Below the pieces are notes generated by a model that saw only the letters and a list, made by a program, of their open reading frames with translations, did not search any database and was not told where the DNA came from. A stretch of DNA of 63,545 nt from a virus, in IMG/VR virus record IMGVR_UViG_3300010155_000006, positions 1-63,545 of that record; one strand, 5' to 3'. Positions 23,250 through 32,862 of the stretch are shown here, in pieces. The position numbers and the translations under genes were made by a program. Position 1 is the first letter of the stretch. Every line of letters starts with the position of its first letter.

Positions 23250-24626
23250 ATGAAGGAAAGTAAAAGTTTTGGGTACTTGGGGCATTCGTTCCAGCTCAAA
23301 TTAATGAATCAATTAATTACGGATAAAAAATTCGCTAATAATATAGTGGATGTTATAGACCCGAAGTATTTTGACAACCAATATTTTAAGTTAATTTCTC
23401 AAATGGTAAAAGAATATCATGAGAATTATGATACCCCTCCGAGCTTTGATGCGTTGGACCAATTGACACGATTAGAGGTATCCTCAGAAATGGCAAAAAG
23501 AACTATTTTTGATATGTTAGCTGATATTAGAGATTGTACATTAGAAGACCATTTATGGATTCAAGAAAAAGCTTTAAAATTCTGTAAACAACAAGAATTA
23601 AAAAAAGCAATTAATAAGGTTAATAAAATATTAGAAAAAGGAGATTTTGAATCCTATGATAGGTGTGAGGAATATATTAGAGATGCGATACAAGTAGGAG
23701 AAAATGGGGACGAATCTAGGGATGTATTTAGTGAGTTAGATGAAGTTTTAATTGATGATTTTAGACATCCTATCCCTTTAGGTATTACTGGAATAGATAA
23801 TTTAATGGATGGTGGATTAGCTAAAGGAGAAATTGGGGTTTTTCTTGCACCTACAGGGGTGGGGAAAACAACTGTTCTTACTAAAGTAGCTAATACCGCT
23901 TATAATTTAGGATTTAATGTGTTACAAATCTTTTTTGAGGATAACCCTAAAGTAATTCAACGAAAACACCTTACATGTTGGACAAAGATTCCCGCAATAG
24001 AACAAGCAAGTAGAAAGTCAGAAGTATTGAGTAAACTTAAACCATTTAGAGAGGGACGAGGTAAACTTATCTTAGAAAAATTACCATCCGATAGTATCAC
24101 TATCCCAAAAATAAAAAATAGAATTAGAAAATTAGTAGCGGAAGGTAATAAGTTTGATATGGTAGTATTAGATTATATTGATTGTATATTACCCGATAAA
24201 CATTTTAATGAAAGTTGGCAAGGTGAAGGGTTGGTAATGAGACAGTTTGAAAGTATGTGTAATGAGTTAGATGTAGTCGGTTGGACAGCCTCACAAGGTA
24301 ATCGTACTTCAATAAGTGCGGAAGTGGTAACGACAGATATGATTGGCGGGTCTATTAAAAAAGCACAGGTAGGGCATGTAATTATTACTGTAGCAAAAAC
24401 TTTACAACAAAAAGAAATGGGTCTTGCGACTATTGCTATTACTAAGTCTAGAGTAGGGAAAGATGGTATTGTTTTTCAGAATTGTACTTTTAATAATGAA
24501 ACCTTAGAAATAGATACGGAACAAGCACAAACACTATTAGATTTAGAACACCAACGAGAAGAACAGAACGCTGAAAGAGTAAGACAGGCACTTGAAAGGC
24601 GAAGACAAACAATAAATAACCAATAA
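23250..24626 (+). CDS. 41: Replicative DNA helicase, gp41/DnaB-like
   Basis: Ring helicase that unwinds the fork 5'-3'. The N-terminal helical domain (residues 1-155) is followed by the RecA-type motor: PLGITGIDNLMDGGLAKGE, Walker A APTGVGKTT near residue 200, the FFEDNPK segment, Walker B DMVVLDYIDC, and TASQGNRTS with the DMIGGSIKKAQVGHVIITV tract, ending with TKSRVGKDGI (the arginine-finger region). At 458 aa it is close to T4 gp41 (475 aa). The C terminus is a basic helix rich in Arg, Glu and Gln. The primase partner begins at the right end of the window, away from this gene. Confidence 0.9.
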   Translation: MKESKSFGYLGHSFQLKLMNQLITDKKFANNIVDVIDPKYFDNQYFKLISQMVKEYHENYDTPPSFDALDQLTRLEVSSEMAKRTIFDMLADIRDCTLEDHLWIQEKALKFCKQQELKKAINKVNKILEKGDFESYDRCEEYIRDAIQVGENGDESRDVFSELDEVLIDDFRHPIPLGITGIDNLMDGGLAKGEIGVFLAPTGVGKTTVLTKVANTAYNLGFNVLQIFFEDNPKVIQRKHLTCWTKIPAIEQASRKSEVLSKLKPFREGRGKLILEKLPSDSITIPKIKNRIRKLVAEGNKFDMVVLDYIDCILPDKHFNESWQGEGLVMRQFESMCNELDVVGWTASQGNRTSISAEVVTTDMIGGSIKKAQVGHVIITVAKTLQQKEMGLATIAITKSRVGKDGIVFQNCTFNNETLEIDTEQAQTLLDLEHQREEQNAERVRQALERRRQTINNQ

Positions 24627-24639
24627 TTAAAATTAACGT

Positions 24640-26547
24640 ATGGAGATTTCAAGTAAAATTTTATCAGACATTACCGTATACATGAAGTATGCAAAATATT
24701 ATCCAGAACTTAATAGAAGAGAAACGTGGGCAGAATTAGTTACACGTAATAAGAACATGCACCTCAAAAAATTTCCACACTTAAAGGAAGAAATTGAAAA
24801 GAATTATAAATTTGTCTACGATAAAAAAGTACTCCCCTCTATGAGAAGTATGCAATTTGGGGGAAAACCCATTGAGATATCCCCAAATAGAATCTATAAC
24901 TGTGCTTATATGCCTATAGACCATATCGATACCTTTAGTGAATGTATGTTTTTATTGTTAGGTGGAACAGGTGTGGGGTATTCTGTACAGAAACATCATG
25001 TGGAAAAATTACCCCCAATAAACAAACCATACCCAAAACGTAAAAGGAGATTTTTAATTGGGGATTCTATTGAAGGCTGGGCGGATTCTATTAAAGTATT
25101 GATAAAATCGTATTTAAATGGAAAAGGGTCCAGAATTGAGTTTGATTATTCGGATATTAGACCTAAAGGAGCGAGATTAGTTACTTCTGGTGGTAAAGCA
25201 CCGGGACCCCAACCATTAAAAGAATGTTTAGTTAAAATAGAAGGATTATTAAGTGAAAAAGAAGATGGAGATAAACTTTCTCCAATTGAGGTCCATGATA
25301 TTGTATGTTATATTGCGGATGCAGTTTTAGCGGGAGGTATTAGACGGGCAGCACTTATTTCTTTATTTAGTGCAGATGATACTGAAATGATAGGATGTAA
25401 GTCAGGGTCTTGGTGGGAATTAAATCCACAAAGAGGCAGGGCAAACAATTCAGTGGTATTAATGAGACATAAAATCACCAAGGAATTTTTTCTAGATGTA
25501 TGGAAACGTGTAGAGTTAAGTGGAGCGGGAGAACCAGGAATTTATTTTTCCAATGATAAAGACTGGGGAACCAATCCTTGTTGTGAAATTGCTTTACGAC
25601 CCTACCAATTTTGTAATTTATGTGAAGTAAATGTTTCAGATATTGAAACACAAGAAGACCTGAATGAACGAGTTAAGGTAGCTACATTTATAGGAACCTT
25701 ACAAGCGGGTTATACTGAATTTCATTATTTAAGAGAGGTATGGCAAGAAACTACAGAAAAAGAAGCTTTAATTGGTATTAGTATGACGGGTATAGGTTCG
25801 GGAAGTGTATTAGGATATGATATGTCAAAAGCCGCCAGTTTAGTTAAAAGAGAAAATACTAGAGTATCTAAATTACTGGATATAAATCCCGCAGCTAGAT
25901 GTACAACAGTTAAACCAGCAGGGACCACTTCATTAACATTAGGAACGTCATCAGGTATTCATGCTTGGCATAATGAGTATTATATTAGAAGAATGAGGGT
26001 AGGAAAAAATGAATCCATTTATAATTATTTGGTAACTTACCACCCGGAGTTAATAGAAGATGAATATTTTAGGCCACACGATACTGCAGTTATTTCTGTA
26101 CCCCAAAAAGCACCAGAAGGTGCAATTATGAGAACCGAATCTCCATTTCAGTTACTAGAAAGAGTTAAAAAAGTATCCAAAGGGTGGGTTAAAGCAGGAC
26201 ATCGAAAGGGTTCTAACACCCACAATGTATCTGCTACAGTTTCACTCGAAGAAGCAGATTGGGAATTAGCTGGAGAATGGATGTGGGAAAATAGAGAATA
26301 TTATAATGGGTTATCTGTCTTACCTTACAATGGAGGTTCCTATAAACAAGCTCCTTTTGAGGACTGCACTAAAGAAACTTATGAAAAGATGTTAAAAAGT
26401 TTAACGGAGGTTGACTTAACAAAAATTATAGAGTTAGACGATAACACTAACTTAACAGGAGAACTTGCATGTGCGGGAGGACAATGTGAAATAGATGTAG
26501 GTGCCACCTATATTAAAAAAAATAAAGAAATTAGTGAAATTACATAA
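24640..26547 (+). CDS. nrdJ: Class II (adenosylcobalamin-dependent) ribonucleotide reductase
   Basis: Makes deoxyribonucleotides from ribonucleotides with a cobalamin-generated thiyl radical, without oxygen. At 635 aa it is a compact monomeric enzyme like the lactobacillus ribonucleoside-triphosphate reductase. Seen: NRIYNCAYMPI at the first active-site Cys; GGTGVGYSVQ; NPCCEIALRPYQFCNL with the N-x-C-x-E triad (Asn312, Cys314, Glu316); CTTVKPAGTTSLTLGTSSGIH, the PAGT-SG-H segment; and a C-terminal redox pair Cys611/Cys616 in ACAGGQCEI (C-x4-C). No nrdA/nrdB pair is in the window. It ends inside the following zinc-ribbon gene. Use of a B12 enzyme implies a host that makes or imports cobalamin. 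Confidence 0.9.
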   Translation: MEISSKILSDITVYMKYAKYYPELNRRETWAELVTRNKNMHLKKFPHLKEEIEKNYKFVYDKKVLPSMRSMQFGGKPIEISPNRIYNCAYMPIDHIDTFSECMFLLLGGTGVGYSVQKHHVEKLPPINKPYPKRKRRFLIGDSIEGWADSIKVLIKSYLNGKGSRIEFDYSDIRPKGARLVTSGGKAPGPQPLKECLVKIEGLLSEKEDGDKLSPIEVHDIVCYIADAVLAGGIRRAALISLFSADDTEMIGCKSGSWWELNPQRGRANNSVVLMRHKITKEFFLDVWKRVELSGAGEPGIYFSNDKDWGTNPCCEIALRPYQFCNLCEVNVSDIETQEDLNERVKVATFIGTLQAGYTEFHYLREVWQETTEKEALIGISMTGIGSGSVLGYDMSKAASLVKRENTRVSKLLDINPAARCTTVKPAGTTSLTLGTSSGIHAWHNEYYIRRMRVGKNESIYNYLVTYHPELIEDEYFRPHDTAVISVPQKAPEGAIMRTESPFQLLERVKKVSKGWVKAGHRKGSNTHNVSATVSLEEADWELAGEWMWENREYYNGLSVLPYNGGSYKQAPFEDCTKETYEKMLKSLTEVDLTKIIELDDNTNLTGELACAGGQCEIDVGATYIKKNKEISEIT

Positions 26548-26710
26548 AGTAAGTAAGGAGATATTATATCATTTCCAATGCGGAGAATGTACTAAATGGT
26601 GGACTATTGCGGACCACCATTTATTATTAGAGGATACCGATAATTGGGTTAGTTGTCCACATTGTGGACAGAGACATAAAACAATAGAAAAGAGTGAGGA
26701 GTTACGATGA
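26534..26710 (+). CDS. Small zinc-ribbon protein
   Basis: 58 aa with two CxxC pairs: FQCGECTKWW (Cys16, Cys19) and SCPHCGQR (Cys41, Cys44), the pattern of a zinc ribbon. The best start is the GTG at 26534 (VKLHKVSKEILYHF...), since no ATG is available in frame; a GTG at 26501 would run deeper into nrdJ. It overlaps the nrdJ stop by 14 bases and ends in an ATGA overlap with the Smr gene, so the three are translationally coupled. Zinc ribbons of this size often bind nucleic acid or act as adaptors; a redox or delivery role with the reductase is possible but not shown. Confidence 0.7.
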   Translation: MKLHKVSKEILYHFQCGECTKWWTIADHHLLLEDTDNWVSCPHCGQRHKTIEKSEELR

Positions 26711-26928
26711 TAGTAACCTTAGATTTACATGGTTATAAAATCACTCAAACTACCAATATTATAGATAGTTTTATTTCTGACCAACTTTTATTTGGGATTA
26801 AAAAAATAGAAATAATTACTGGAGATAGTAAAGACATAAAAAGTGTCGTTAAAAAAGTGGTAAAAAATTATGGGTTACAGTGTAAAGAACACCTATACAA
26901 TAAACAAGTTTTAACAATACTATTTTAG
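26707..26928 (+). CDS. Stand-alone Smr-like domain protein
   Basis: 73 aa resembling the Smr (small MutS-related) domain: LDLHGY at the N terminus (the DLHG motif), a helix FISDQLLFGIKK, the strand IEIITGDS (Smr has TG-x-G here, and the second Gly is lost), a helix SVVKKVVKNYG, and a closing strand VLTILF. Smr domains nick or bind branched DNA or act on RNA ends and ribosomes. It overlaps the zinc-ribbon gene by 4 bases (ATGA). The protein is slightly short for the family (about 80 aa) but has all secondary elements. Activity cannot be predicted with the altered second glycine. Confidence 0.65.
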   Translation: MIVTLDLHGYKITQTTNIIDSFISDQLLFGIKKIEIITGDSKDIKSVVKKVVKNYGLQCKEHLYNKQVLTILF

Positions 26929-26943
26929 ATTCTAAGTTAGAAG

Positions 26944-26951
26944 TATTTATA
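26944..26951 (+). promoter_or_regulatory. Candidate late promoter upstream of gp25 gene
   Basis: TATTTATA, 12 bases before the ATG at 26964, in a 35-base gap that separates the nucleotide-metabolism genes from the second structural block. Confidence 0.45.
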
Positions 26952-26963
26952 AAGAAAACAATT

Positions 26964-27422
26964 ATGCCCGAGTTTGGAACATATGGGATAGATTTTCCTT
27001 TTCAAGATAGTGACTTAGGATATTATTTACAATTAACGGAAACTCCAGAAGAAGAAATTAAAGCCAATTTAATTCATCTTTTACTGACGAGAAAAGGCAC
27101 TAGATATTTTTTACCAGATTTTGGTACTCGACTTTATGAATATATATTTGAGCCGTTAGATGCACCCACTTTTGATTCTATTGAGGCAGAAATTAGAGAA
27201 CAGGTGGATAAATATATCCCTAACTTAAAATTAAACACTGTTACCGTAACCCCAGCGTTAGATACCGAAGACTCACCCGGTACGATTGTAGCGGAAAATG
27301 ACCCTAGAGTATATAGGATAGCGGGAGAGGGAACAAAAGAACATACGGCTAAGGTGAGGTTAGATTATACCATAACTAGTAACGCATTTGAAACTAGAGA
27401 TTTTATTATAATTAATTTATAA
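26964..27422 (+). CDS. 25: Baseplate wedge protein, gp25-like
   Basis: Fits the gp25 / GPW family, the wedge component that starts sheath polymerisation. At 152 aa (T4 gp25 is 132 aa) it has the family pattern: GIDFPFQDSD, then helix EEEIKANLIHLLLTRKGTRYFLPDFG followed by TRLYEYIFEP (the T-x-x-G-x-R-x-x-x-P-x-F-G ... L-x-x-x-I-F-E-P box), a helix with IREQVDKYIPN and the strands around LKLNTVTVTP. It is immediately followed by a gp6-like gene, the usual gp25-gp6 order. Calling it lysozyme-like would be misleading, since no lysozyme activity is known for the conserved wedge version. Confidence 0.9.
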   Translation: MPEFGTYGIDFPFQDSDLGYYLQLTETPEEEIKANLIHLLLTRKGTRYFLPDFGTRLYEYIFEPLDAPTFDSIEAEIREQVDKYIPNLKLNTVTVTPALDTEDSPGTIVAENDPRVYRIAGEGTKEHTAKVRLDYTITSNAFETRDFIIINL

Positions 27423-27423
27423 C

Positions 27424-29277
27424 GTGGCAAGTAACAAAATATCATACACTGAAAGAGATTTCGTAGGAATTAGGAGTGAACTTCTAAACTATGTACAACA
27501 ACAATATCCGGAGTTAATCCAAAACGCAAATGACGCTTCTATTTTTTCTGTATTTCTAGATTTAAATGCGGCAGTCGCTGATAACCTTCATTACCATATT
27601 GACCGTAGTCTACAAGAGACTGTCCTACAATTTGCAAATCAAAAATCTTCCCTTTATAATATTGCAAGGACTTATGGACTTAAAATACCGGGAAATCGTC
27701 CTTCAGTTTCTGTCTGTGATTTTACTACTACGGTTCCTGTAGCTCAAGTGTCAGGTGGAGGAGATAAAGAAGATGTACGTTATTTAGGGGTTTTACAACG
27801 TGGAACCCAAGTACGTGGTGGTGGACAAGTATTTGAAAATATATACGATATAGATTTTGCTCTACCTTTTGATTCTACGGGAGCACCGAATAGAACTAAA
27901 ATACCTAATTTTGATTCCAATGGAACAGTAGTAAGTTATAATATAACTAAACGAGAAGTGGTGGTTAATGGAATTACCAAAGTATTTAAACGTGTAATAA
28001 CCGATACTGATATCTTACCATTTTTAAAAGTATTTTTACCTGAAAAAAATGTATTGGGGATTACCGCTGTAATTCAAAAAGATGGTACTAACATACAATC
28101 TATTCCTAAAGCTAGTGAGTTTATATCTTCTGCAAATCAATGGTATGAAGTAGACGCTTTAGCAGAAGATAAAGTTTTTGTTATAGATACCACTAAAAAA
28201 TCAGACCTACCCGGCATAAAAGTAGGAAAATGGGAGATAGTGAATCAGCGATTTATTACTGAATATACCCCAGAAGGATTTTTCTTTTTAACTTTAGGTG
28301 GTGGAACTAGCACTTCCCAAGACAGTTTAGATGACCTCACTACGGAAGGATTCTCCATGGATTTAAGTAGATATATGAATAATATTTCATTGGGTACAAC
28401 ACCTAAGTCAAATACCACTCTTTTTATTCAGTATAGAGTAGGTGGTGGTAAAGCGACTAATATTGGCCCTAATTCTATTAATAGTTTTGGAACTATAGTT
28501 TTTGTAATTAATGGTCCTAATTCTAATATTAATACTTCGGTAGAAAATTCCTTACAGGTTAATAATGTGACTGCTGCAATAGGAGGTTCTAACCAACCTA
28601 CAGTAGAGGAAATAAGAAATTATGTGGGATTTAATTTTTCTGCCCAAAAACGTGCCGTCACTATTACTGATTATAAATCATTAATTGATGGAATGCCAGG
28701 CATTTTTGGGGCACCAGCAAAATGTGGAATTATAGAAGAAGAAAATAAGATATTAGTAAATCTCTTATCATACGCGAGTGATGGCACATTAACTTCACAA
28801 GTAAGTAGCACCCTTATGCATAATATTGCAGAATATTTATCAGATTATAGGATGTTAAACGATTATATTTTAACACAACCAGCACAAGTAATTGATTTAG
28901 CGGTGGAAATAGACCTATTAGTTCAACCCTCTTTTAATCAAGGAGAATTAGTGGCAAATATAATTAATACAGTAAGTGATTTCTTTTCTCCCAATAATAA
29001 GGAAATGGGGCAAGACGTATATGTAGGAGAACTAGTTAAAGTAGTTTCACTTCAAGATGGAGTAACTAATTTAATTAATTTAAGAATATACAATAAAGTG
29101 GGTGGTCGTTATTCTAGTAATGAAGTATCACAAAGATATCTAGATGACAATACTAAACAAATTGAATTGATTGATGGTATTATTTTTTCACAACCTAACC
29201 AATCTTTTCAGATTAAATTCCCTAATAAAGATATTGTAATTAGAATTAAATCAACTGACCAAACTAGAATCTCTTAA
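27424..29277 (+). CDS. 6: Baseplate wedge protein, gp6 / baseplate-J-like
   Basis: 617 aa, close to T4 gp6 (660 aa). The N terminus (KISYTERDFVGIRSELLNYV, PELIQNANDASIFSVFLDLNA) is typical of phage baseplate-J proteins, with AVADNLHYHIDRSLQETVL as the conserved helix that pairs wedges and LYNIARTYGLKIPGNRPS as the J-family box. The C-terminal half carries VEEIRNYVGFNFSAQKRAVTITDYKSLI, also characteristic of the family. GTG at 27424 is the start, one base after the gp25 stop, suggesting tight coupling. gp6 forms the ring joining wedges and triggers sheath contraction. The next gene has its own promoter-like octamer. Confidence 0.88.
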   Translation: MASNKISYTERDFVGIRSELLNYVQQQYPELIQNANDASIFSVFLDLNAAVADNLHYHIDRSLQETVLQFANQKSSLYNIARTYGLKIPGNRPSVSVCDFTTTVPVAQVSGGGDKEDVRYLGVLQRGTQVRGGGQVFENIYDIDFALPFDSTGAPNRTKIPNFDSNGTVVSYNITKREVVVNGITKVFKRVITDTDILPFLKVFLPEKNVLGITAVIQKDGTNIQSIPKASEFISSANQWYEVDALAEDKVFVIDTTKKSDLPGIKVGKWEIVNQRFITEYTPEGFFFLTLGGGTSTSQDSLDDLTTEGFSMDLSRYMNNISLGTTPKSNTTLFIQYRVGGGKATNIGPNSINSFGTIVFVINGPNSNINTSVENSLQVNNVTAAIGGSNQPTVEEIRNYVGFNFSAQKRAVTITDYKSLIDGMPGIFGAPAKCGIIEEENKILVNLLSYASDGTLTSQVSSTLMHNIAEYLSDYRMLNDYILTQPAQVIDLAVEIDLLVQPSFNQGELVANIINTVSDFFSPNNKEMGQDVYVGELVKVVSLQDGVTNLINLRIYNKVGGRYSSNEVSQRYLDDNTKQIELIDGIIFSQPNQSFQIKFPNKDIVIRIKSTDQTRIS

Positions 29278-29327
29278 TTAGTTTACATATTTGTAGCTTG
29301 AAGTAAATTTGATTTTATTAGGATAAC

Positions 29328-29335
29328 TATTTATT
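29328..29335 (+). promoter_or_regulatory. Candidate late promoter
   Basis: TATTTATT, 14 bases before the ATG at 29350, in a 72-base gap after the gp6-like gene. The rest of the gap is AT-rich with no hairpin. Confidence 0.4.
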
Positions 29336-29349
29336 TGAAAAGATAATTT

Positions 29350-32300
29350 ATGCCCAAGACAGTTAGAATAAAGGCTACTCCACAAGCAGATAAAAATATA
29401 CACGTCAAATTAGAACAAGATTTTGATTTATTAGAAATACTCAGCTTAAAAATTTCTAAGTCAGACATCTATACTCGAATGTGTGCAGAATATGGGGTTA
29501 TTGTAGGAAGAGCTTTGGCTAATAGTGGGTTTGGAATTCCCAATGCAAAAATATCTGTTTTTGTACCCTTGACGAAAGAAGATGAAAAGGACCCAATCAT
29601 CTCCCAATTATATCCTTATAAGCAAGTTAATGACAAAAATGAGGAAGGGTATCGTTATAATTTATTACCTAAAACATCGGAAGGATGTAACCACAAAGCA
29701 ACGGGTAGTTTTTTCACTGCAGAAGAGGCTATAAACAATCCTATAGTGGTAGAAGTATTTGAAAAATATTATAAGTATACCACTAAGACTAATAAGAGTG
29801 GAGATTTTATGTTATGGGGTATCCCATTAGGGGTTCAAACAGTACATGCAAGTATTGATGTGAGTGATATTGGGTGTTATTCTATGCGACCCTATCAATT
29901 TATTAAACAAGGGGTTAGTCCCGCTAAATTTGAAAGTTCCTTAGAATTTAAATCGTCTAATAATTTGGACACCCTACCCCAGATTATTATTCAGAATAAA
30001 GTTGTGGATGTAGTTCCTTTTTGGGGTGACGACGAATTATGTAATGTAGGCATTACTAGAACTGATTTTGACTTAAGGGATTCTGGCGTAGAAATTATAC
30101 CTAGTGCCACATTCATGGGGTCTATTATCACAGATGAGGATAGTAATTATGTAAAGATTAGAGGTGATGCGAGTAGGAACCAAGGCAATTTATGTAGTTT
30201 GACTACAGGTACTGGCACTATAGAAGCCGTCAGACATACAATTCTAAAAGAAGAAGATGGTTGCACCCCAAAATTAGAATATTTTACTTTAGAAAGTGGT
30301 GGAAAAGTAATAGATGGTGATGGGTCTTGGGTTATACAAGTACCAATGAATCTCGAATTCGTAGTTACCAACGAATATGGTGAACAAGTCATTTCCAACA
30401 ATCCAAAGGTAGGTATACCTACAGAGGGAAAGTATAGATTTAGAATAAGTTTTGACGCTAATAGTGGGGAGAATAGGAAAGGTAGTTATTTAGTACCCAA
30501 TATTAGAGAATATGAGTTAGAGAGCAGCCCTATATCCGATTATATTAATCCCATTACTGGTGAGGTATATAGTTCACCCAGTTATACGTTTTCAGATAAA
30601 TTAATTAATTATCCTTTAGACAATAATGGTTCATGGGAAAATTCTCCAGCTTATAAATGTGAAGACTATTTTTATCATTTTGAACCTAATAAGGTATATA
30701 CTATTGCAAATTTTATTGACAATTACAGGAAACATTACGACGGTGCGGACCCAAGAAATAGTCGTTGGAATTTTATAGGGATTAAAAGTATTAATCCACC
30801 ACCTGAAAGTACATGTGCGGATATAACTAAAGAATTTCCCACTAATGATGTTTTTAGAGGGGGGACGATGTTTTTTACTGCTCAACAACTTCTGCGGACT
30901 TATCAGATAGTCACAGTACTATTAACTGCTTTGACGACTATGGCGAGTGTTATACTTATGTTTTTTGATATAGGACGATTCTGGCAACAACTGGCTATAC
31001 TCACGACGGGAGGTGTTAGTGGTATTTTGGCTGCTATAGTTTTTGGAATTTCAGCTATTGGACAAGCAATAGCTGCGGGAGTTGCTACTACACTATACCT
31101 TTCACTGATGTTTATTTTATTAAAGTCCTTTTATTTTGTAAGAAGACTTTATAATTTTCCCAGTTGTGAACCGTGCAGTTGTGGTGCTGCTTGGTATTTA
31201 CGGGTACTGGGTAGCCAATTTATTACCGACGAAGATGAAATACAAGAAACACATGGTGAAGATAATAAGTCGGTAGGGACTTGTGATGAAAATCCATATA
31301 TGACGGGATATGCTAATAATAATAAATATTGGCAAGGAAAAGACAACGGATTCCCTCAAGGTTGTTATGTTATTACGTGGAGTAACGCTATATATGGGAC
31401 CTTATTGGTTATTACTATAGTAATAGTTGTTCTTGCAATTATTCCAATGGCTGGGCCAGGCGCTGTAGGAAACGCAGTTGCGATAGCCGCAGGTATACAG
31501 GCAGTAGTCATGGTTCTGGATATAGGAAAGATGTTGGTGGGGATGAACCAATGGAGAAGGTTAGCGGATATTTATATGGGTTTATGTCAGGGAGTATTTA
31601 ATATGAAATTTAGTAATAATTGGGTAAATGGTGTTTTGTATCATTTTAGGTTTATGCGTAAAACGAGAAAAGTAGATAGTAGTGGTACCGCGTTACTTAA
31701 TCCTGTTGATTTATACCCCGATAGAGTAATTTGGAGACAACAGGAGAATGATACAACCTATTATTATTATAGGAGTTGTCCTTTTACTTTAACGGGTGGG
31801 TTCCGCGCTCAAAATGTTAATGTAGACACTAGTGGTGACTGGCCCTTAAATTCGGTGGACCCGGAGATAGGTAATGCACATTGTGGAATTAATTTTCCCA
31901 CCACGATAGTAGATTTAGGTCCTTTAGACCCCTGTATAACGGAATTATGTTCTGAAACAGGAATAGTGAACCCAGACGAATGTTTTTTTGTAGACAAATT
32001 AAAACCCAGCAGTTACCAACCAACCCAAGAATTATTGGGTCGTATAATCCAACAAAAAATAGGAATACAAGACTGGTACCAATTCCGATATAGTGGAATA
32101 AATAAGTGGTTTGGCCCTATTTATGTGGACCTAAATATCACTAGTTTTTTAACACAAGTATTTAATGGTAATGTTACTTTTAATGAGAGAATAGGAAGTG
32201 CGGGAGCAGGTGAAGGAACGGGAAGACTGATAGATGGTGATATTGCTCAATTAATCGCTACTAATAGTATGTTATCTATTTCGACATATACTACAGATAA

Positions 32301-32862
32301 TCAAGACCCCTATTATGGGCTATCATTAGGTGGTTCTAATCAGCAATGGTATGACCAGTTTGGCCCAGAACAAGTGGGAGTAGTCAACGCTTCCACCACC
32401 CAATTTCATTTATTAGTTAGAGACAATAGATTATTACAATGTTTAACTGGGGATAGAAATGGATTAAGCCACACCCAAGTAGTACCATCTTATATATGGA
32501 ATAAACAGAGTCAGGGGTATGGTAATTTGGACGCAGATTATATTTTTGACAGTACATGTAATAATACCGAGATTTACACTATGGGATACCAGCAAGGTTA
32601 TGGGACATATTTACCACATCCAGACTATCCGGAAGGAACAAATAGTGGTGATTGGAGCTCACCCGCCTTTTATGCACTTGGTCCCCCCGCTACGCTCCCT
32701 CCCCTAGGTATCTTTAATACTACCGCACAAATGGGTTATTTCACTGCAAGTAGTTGGTCTAGACTAGGGAGTAATTTATTTTTCTATTTTGGATTAAGAC
32801 AGGGGGCTAGCTCTTATGATAAATTTATAAACGAATACTTACCACCAGGAGAAAATGAATAA
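29350..32862 (+). CDS. Large baseplate/tail protein with internal membrane segments
   Basis: 1170 aa, unrecognised. Residues 1-500 are beta-rich (IHVKLEQDFDLLEIL, MWGIPLG-like strands, Tyr-rich), typical of baseplate or fibre proteins. Residues about 515-597 and 679-730 are two strongly hydrophobic stretches (VTVLLTALTTMASVILMFF, VSGILAAIVFGIS, LYLSLMFILLKSFYF; then LLVITIVIVVLAIIP and VAIAAGIQAVVMVL) that would be 4-6 transmembrane helices in a cell. Between them lies a Cys-rich loop (PSCEPCSCGAAW). The C-terminal part is Tyr/Gly-rich. Position after gp25-gp6 suggests a wedge-associated protein, like T4 gp7, which is also over 1000 aa. It could insert into the host inner membrane on contraction. 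Its stop overlaps the next start. Confidence 0.55.
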   Translation: MPKTVRIKATPQADKNIHVKLEQDFDLLEILSLKISKSDIYTRMCAEYGVIVGRALANSGFGIPNAKISVFVPLTKEDEKDPIISQLYPYKQVNDKNEEGYRYNLLPKTSEGCNHKATGSFFTAEEAINNPIVVEVFEKYYKYTTKTNKSGDFMLWGIPLGVQTVHASIDVSDIGCYSMRPYQFIKQGVSPAKFESSLEFKSSNNLDTLPQIIIQNKVVDVVPFWGDDELCNVGITRTDFDLRDSGVEIIPSATFMGSIITDEDSNYVKIRGDASRNQGNLCSLTTGTGTIEAVRHTILKEEDGCTPKLEYFTLESGGKVIDGDGSWVIQVPMNLEFVVTNEYGEQVISNNPKVGIPTEGKYRFRISFDANSGENRKGSYLVPNIREYELESSPISDYINPITGEVYSSPSYTFSDKLINYPLDNNGSWENSPAYKCEDYFYHFEPNKVYTIANFIDNYRKHYDGADPRNSRWNFIGIKSINPPPESTCADITKEFPTNDVFRGGTMFFTAQQLLRTYQIVTVLLTALTTMASVILMFFDIGRFWQQLAILTTGGVSGILAAIVFGISAIGQAIAAGVATTLYLSLMFILLKSFYFVRRLYNFPSCEPCSCGAAWYLRVLGSQFITDEDEIQETHGEDNKSVGTCDENPYMTGYANNNKYWQGKDNGFPQGCYVITWSNAIYGTLLVITIVIVVLAIIPMAGPGAVGNAVAIAAGIQAVVMVLDIGKMLVGMNQWRRLADIYMGLCQGVFNMKFSNNWVNGVLYHFRFMRKTRKVDSSGTALLNPVDLYPDRVIWRQQENDTTYYYYRSCPFTLTGGFRAQNVNVDTSGDWPLNSVDPEIGNAHCGINFPTTIVDLGPLDPCITELCSETGIVNPDECFFVDKLKPSSYQPTQELLGRIIQQKIGIQDWYQFRYSGINKWFGPIYVDLNITSFLTQVFNGNVTFNERIGSAGAGEGTGRLIDGDIAQLIATNSMLSISTYTTDNQDPYYGLSLGGSNQQWYDQFGPEQVGVVNASTTQFHLLVRDNRLLQCLTGDRNGLSHTQVVPSYIWNKQSQGYGNLDADYIFDSTCNNTEIYTMGYQQGYGTYLPHPDYPEGTNSGDWSSPAFYALGPPATLPPLGIFNTTAQMGYFTASSWSRLGSNLFFYFGLRQGASSYDKFINEYLPPGENE

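Noticed and set aside
26501-26533. Earlier GTG start for the zinc-ribbon gene
   Set aside because: It would lie deep in nrdJ and add a Lys-rich stretch with no structural role; the GTG at 26534 gives a compact protein.
26964-27422. Calling the gp25-like protein a lysozyme
   Set aside because: The family was once named for resemblance to lysozyme, but it is a sheath-initiating wedge protein and no catalytic residues are visible.
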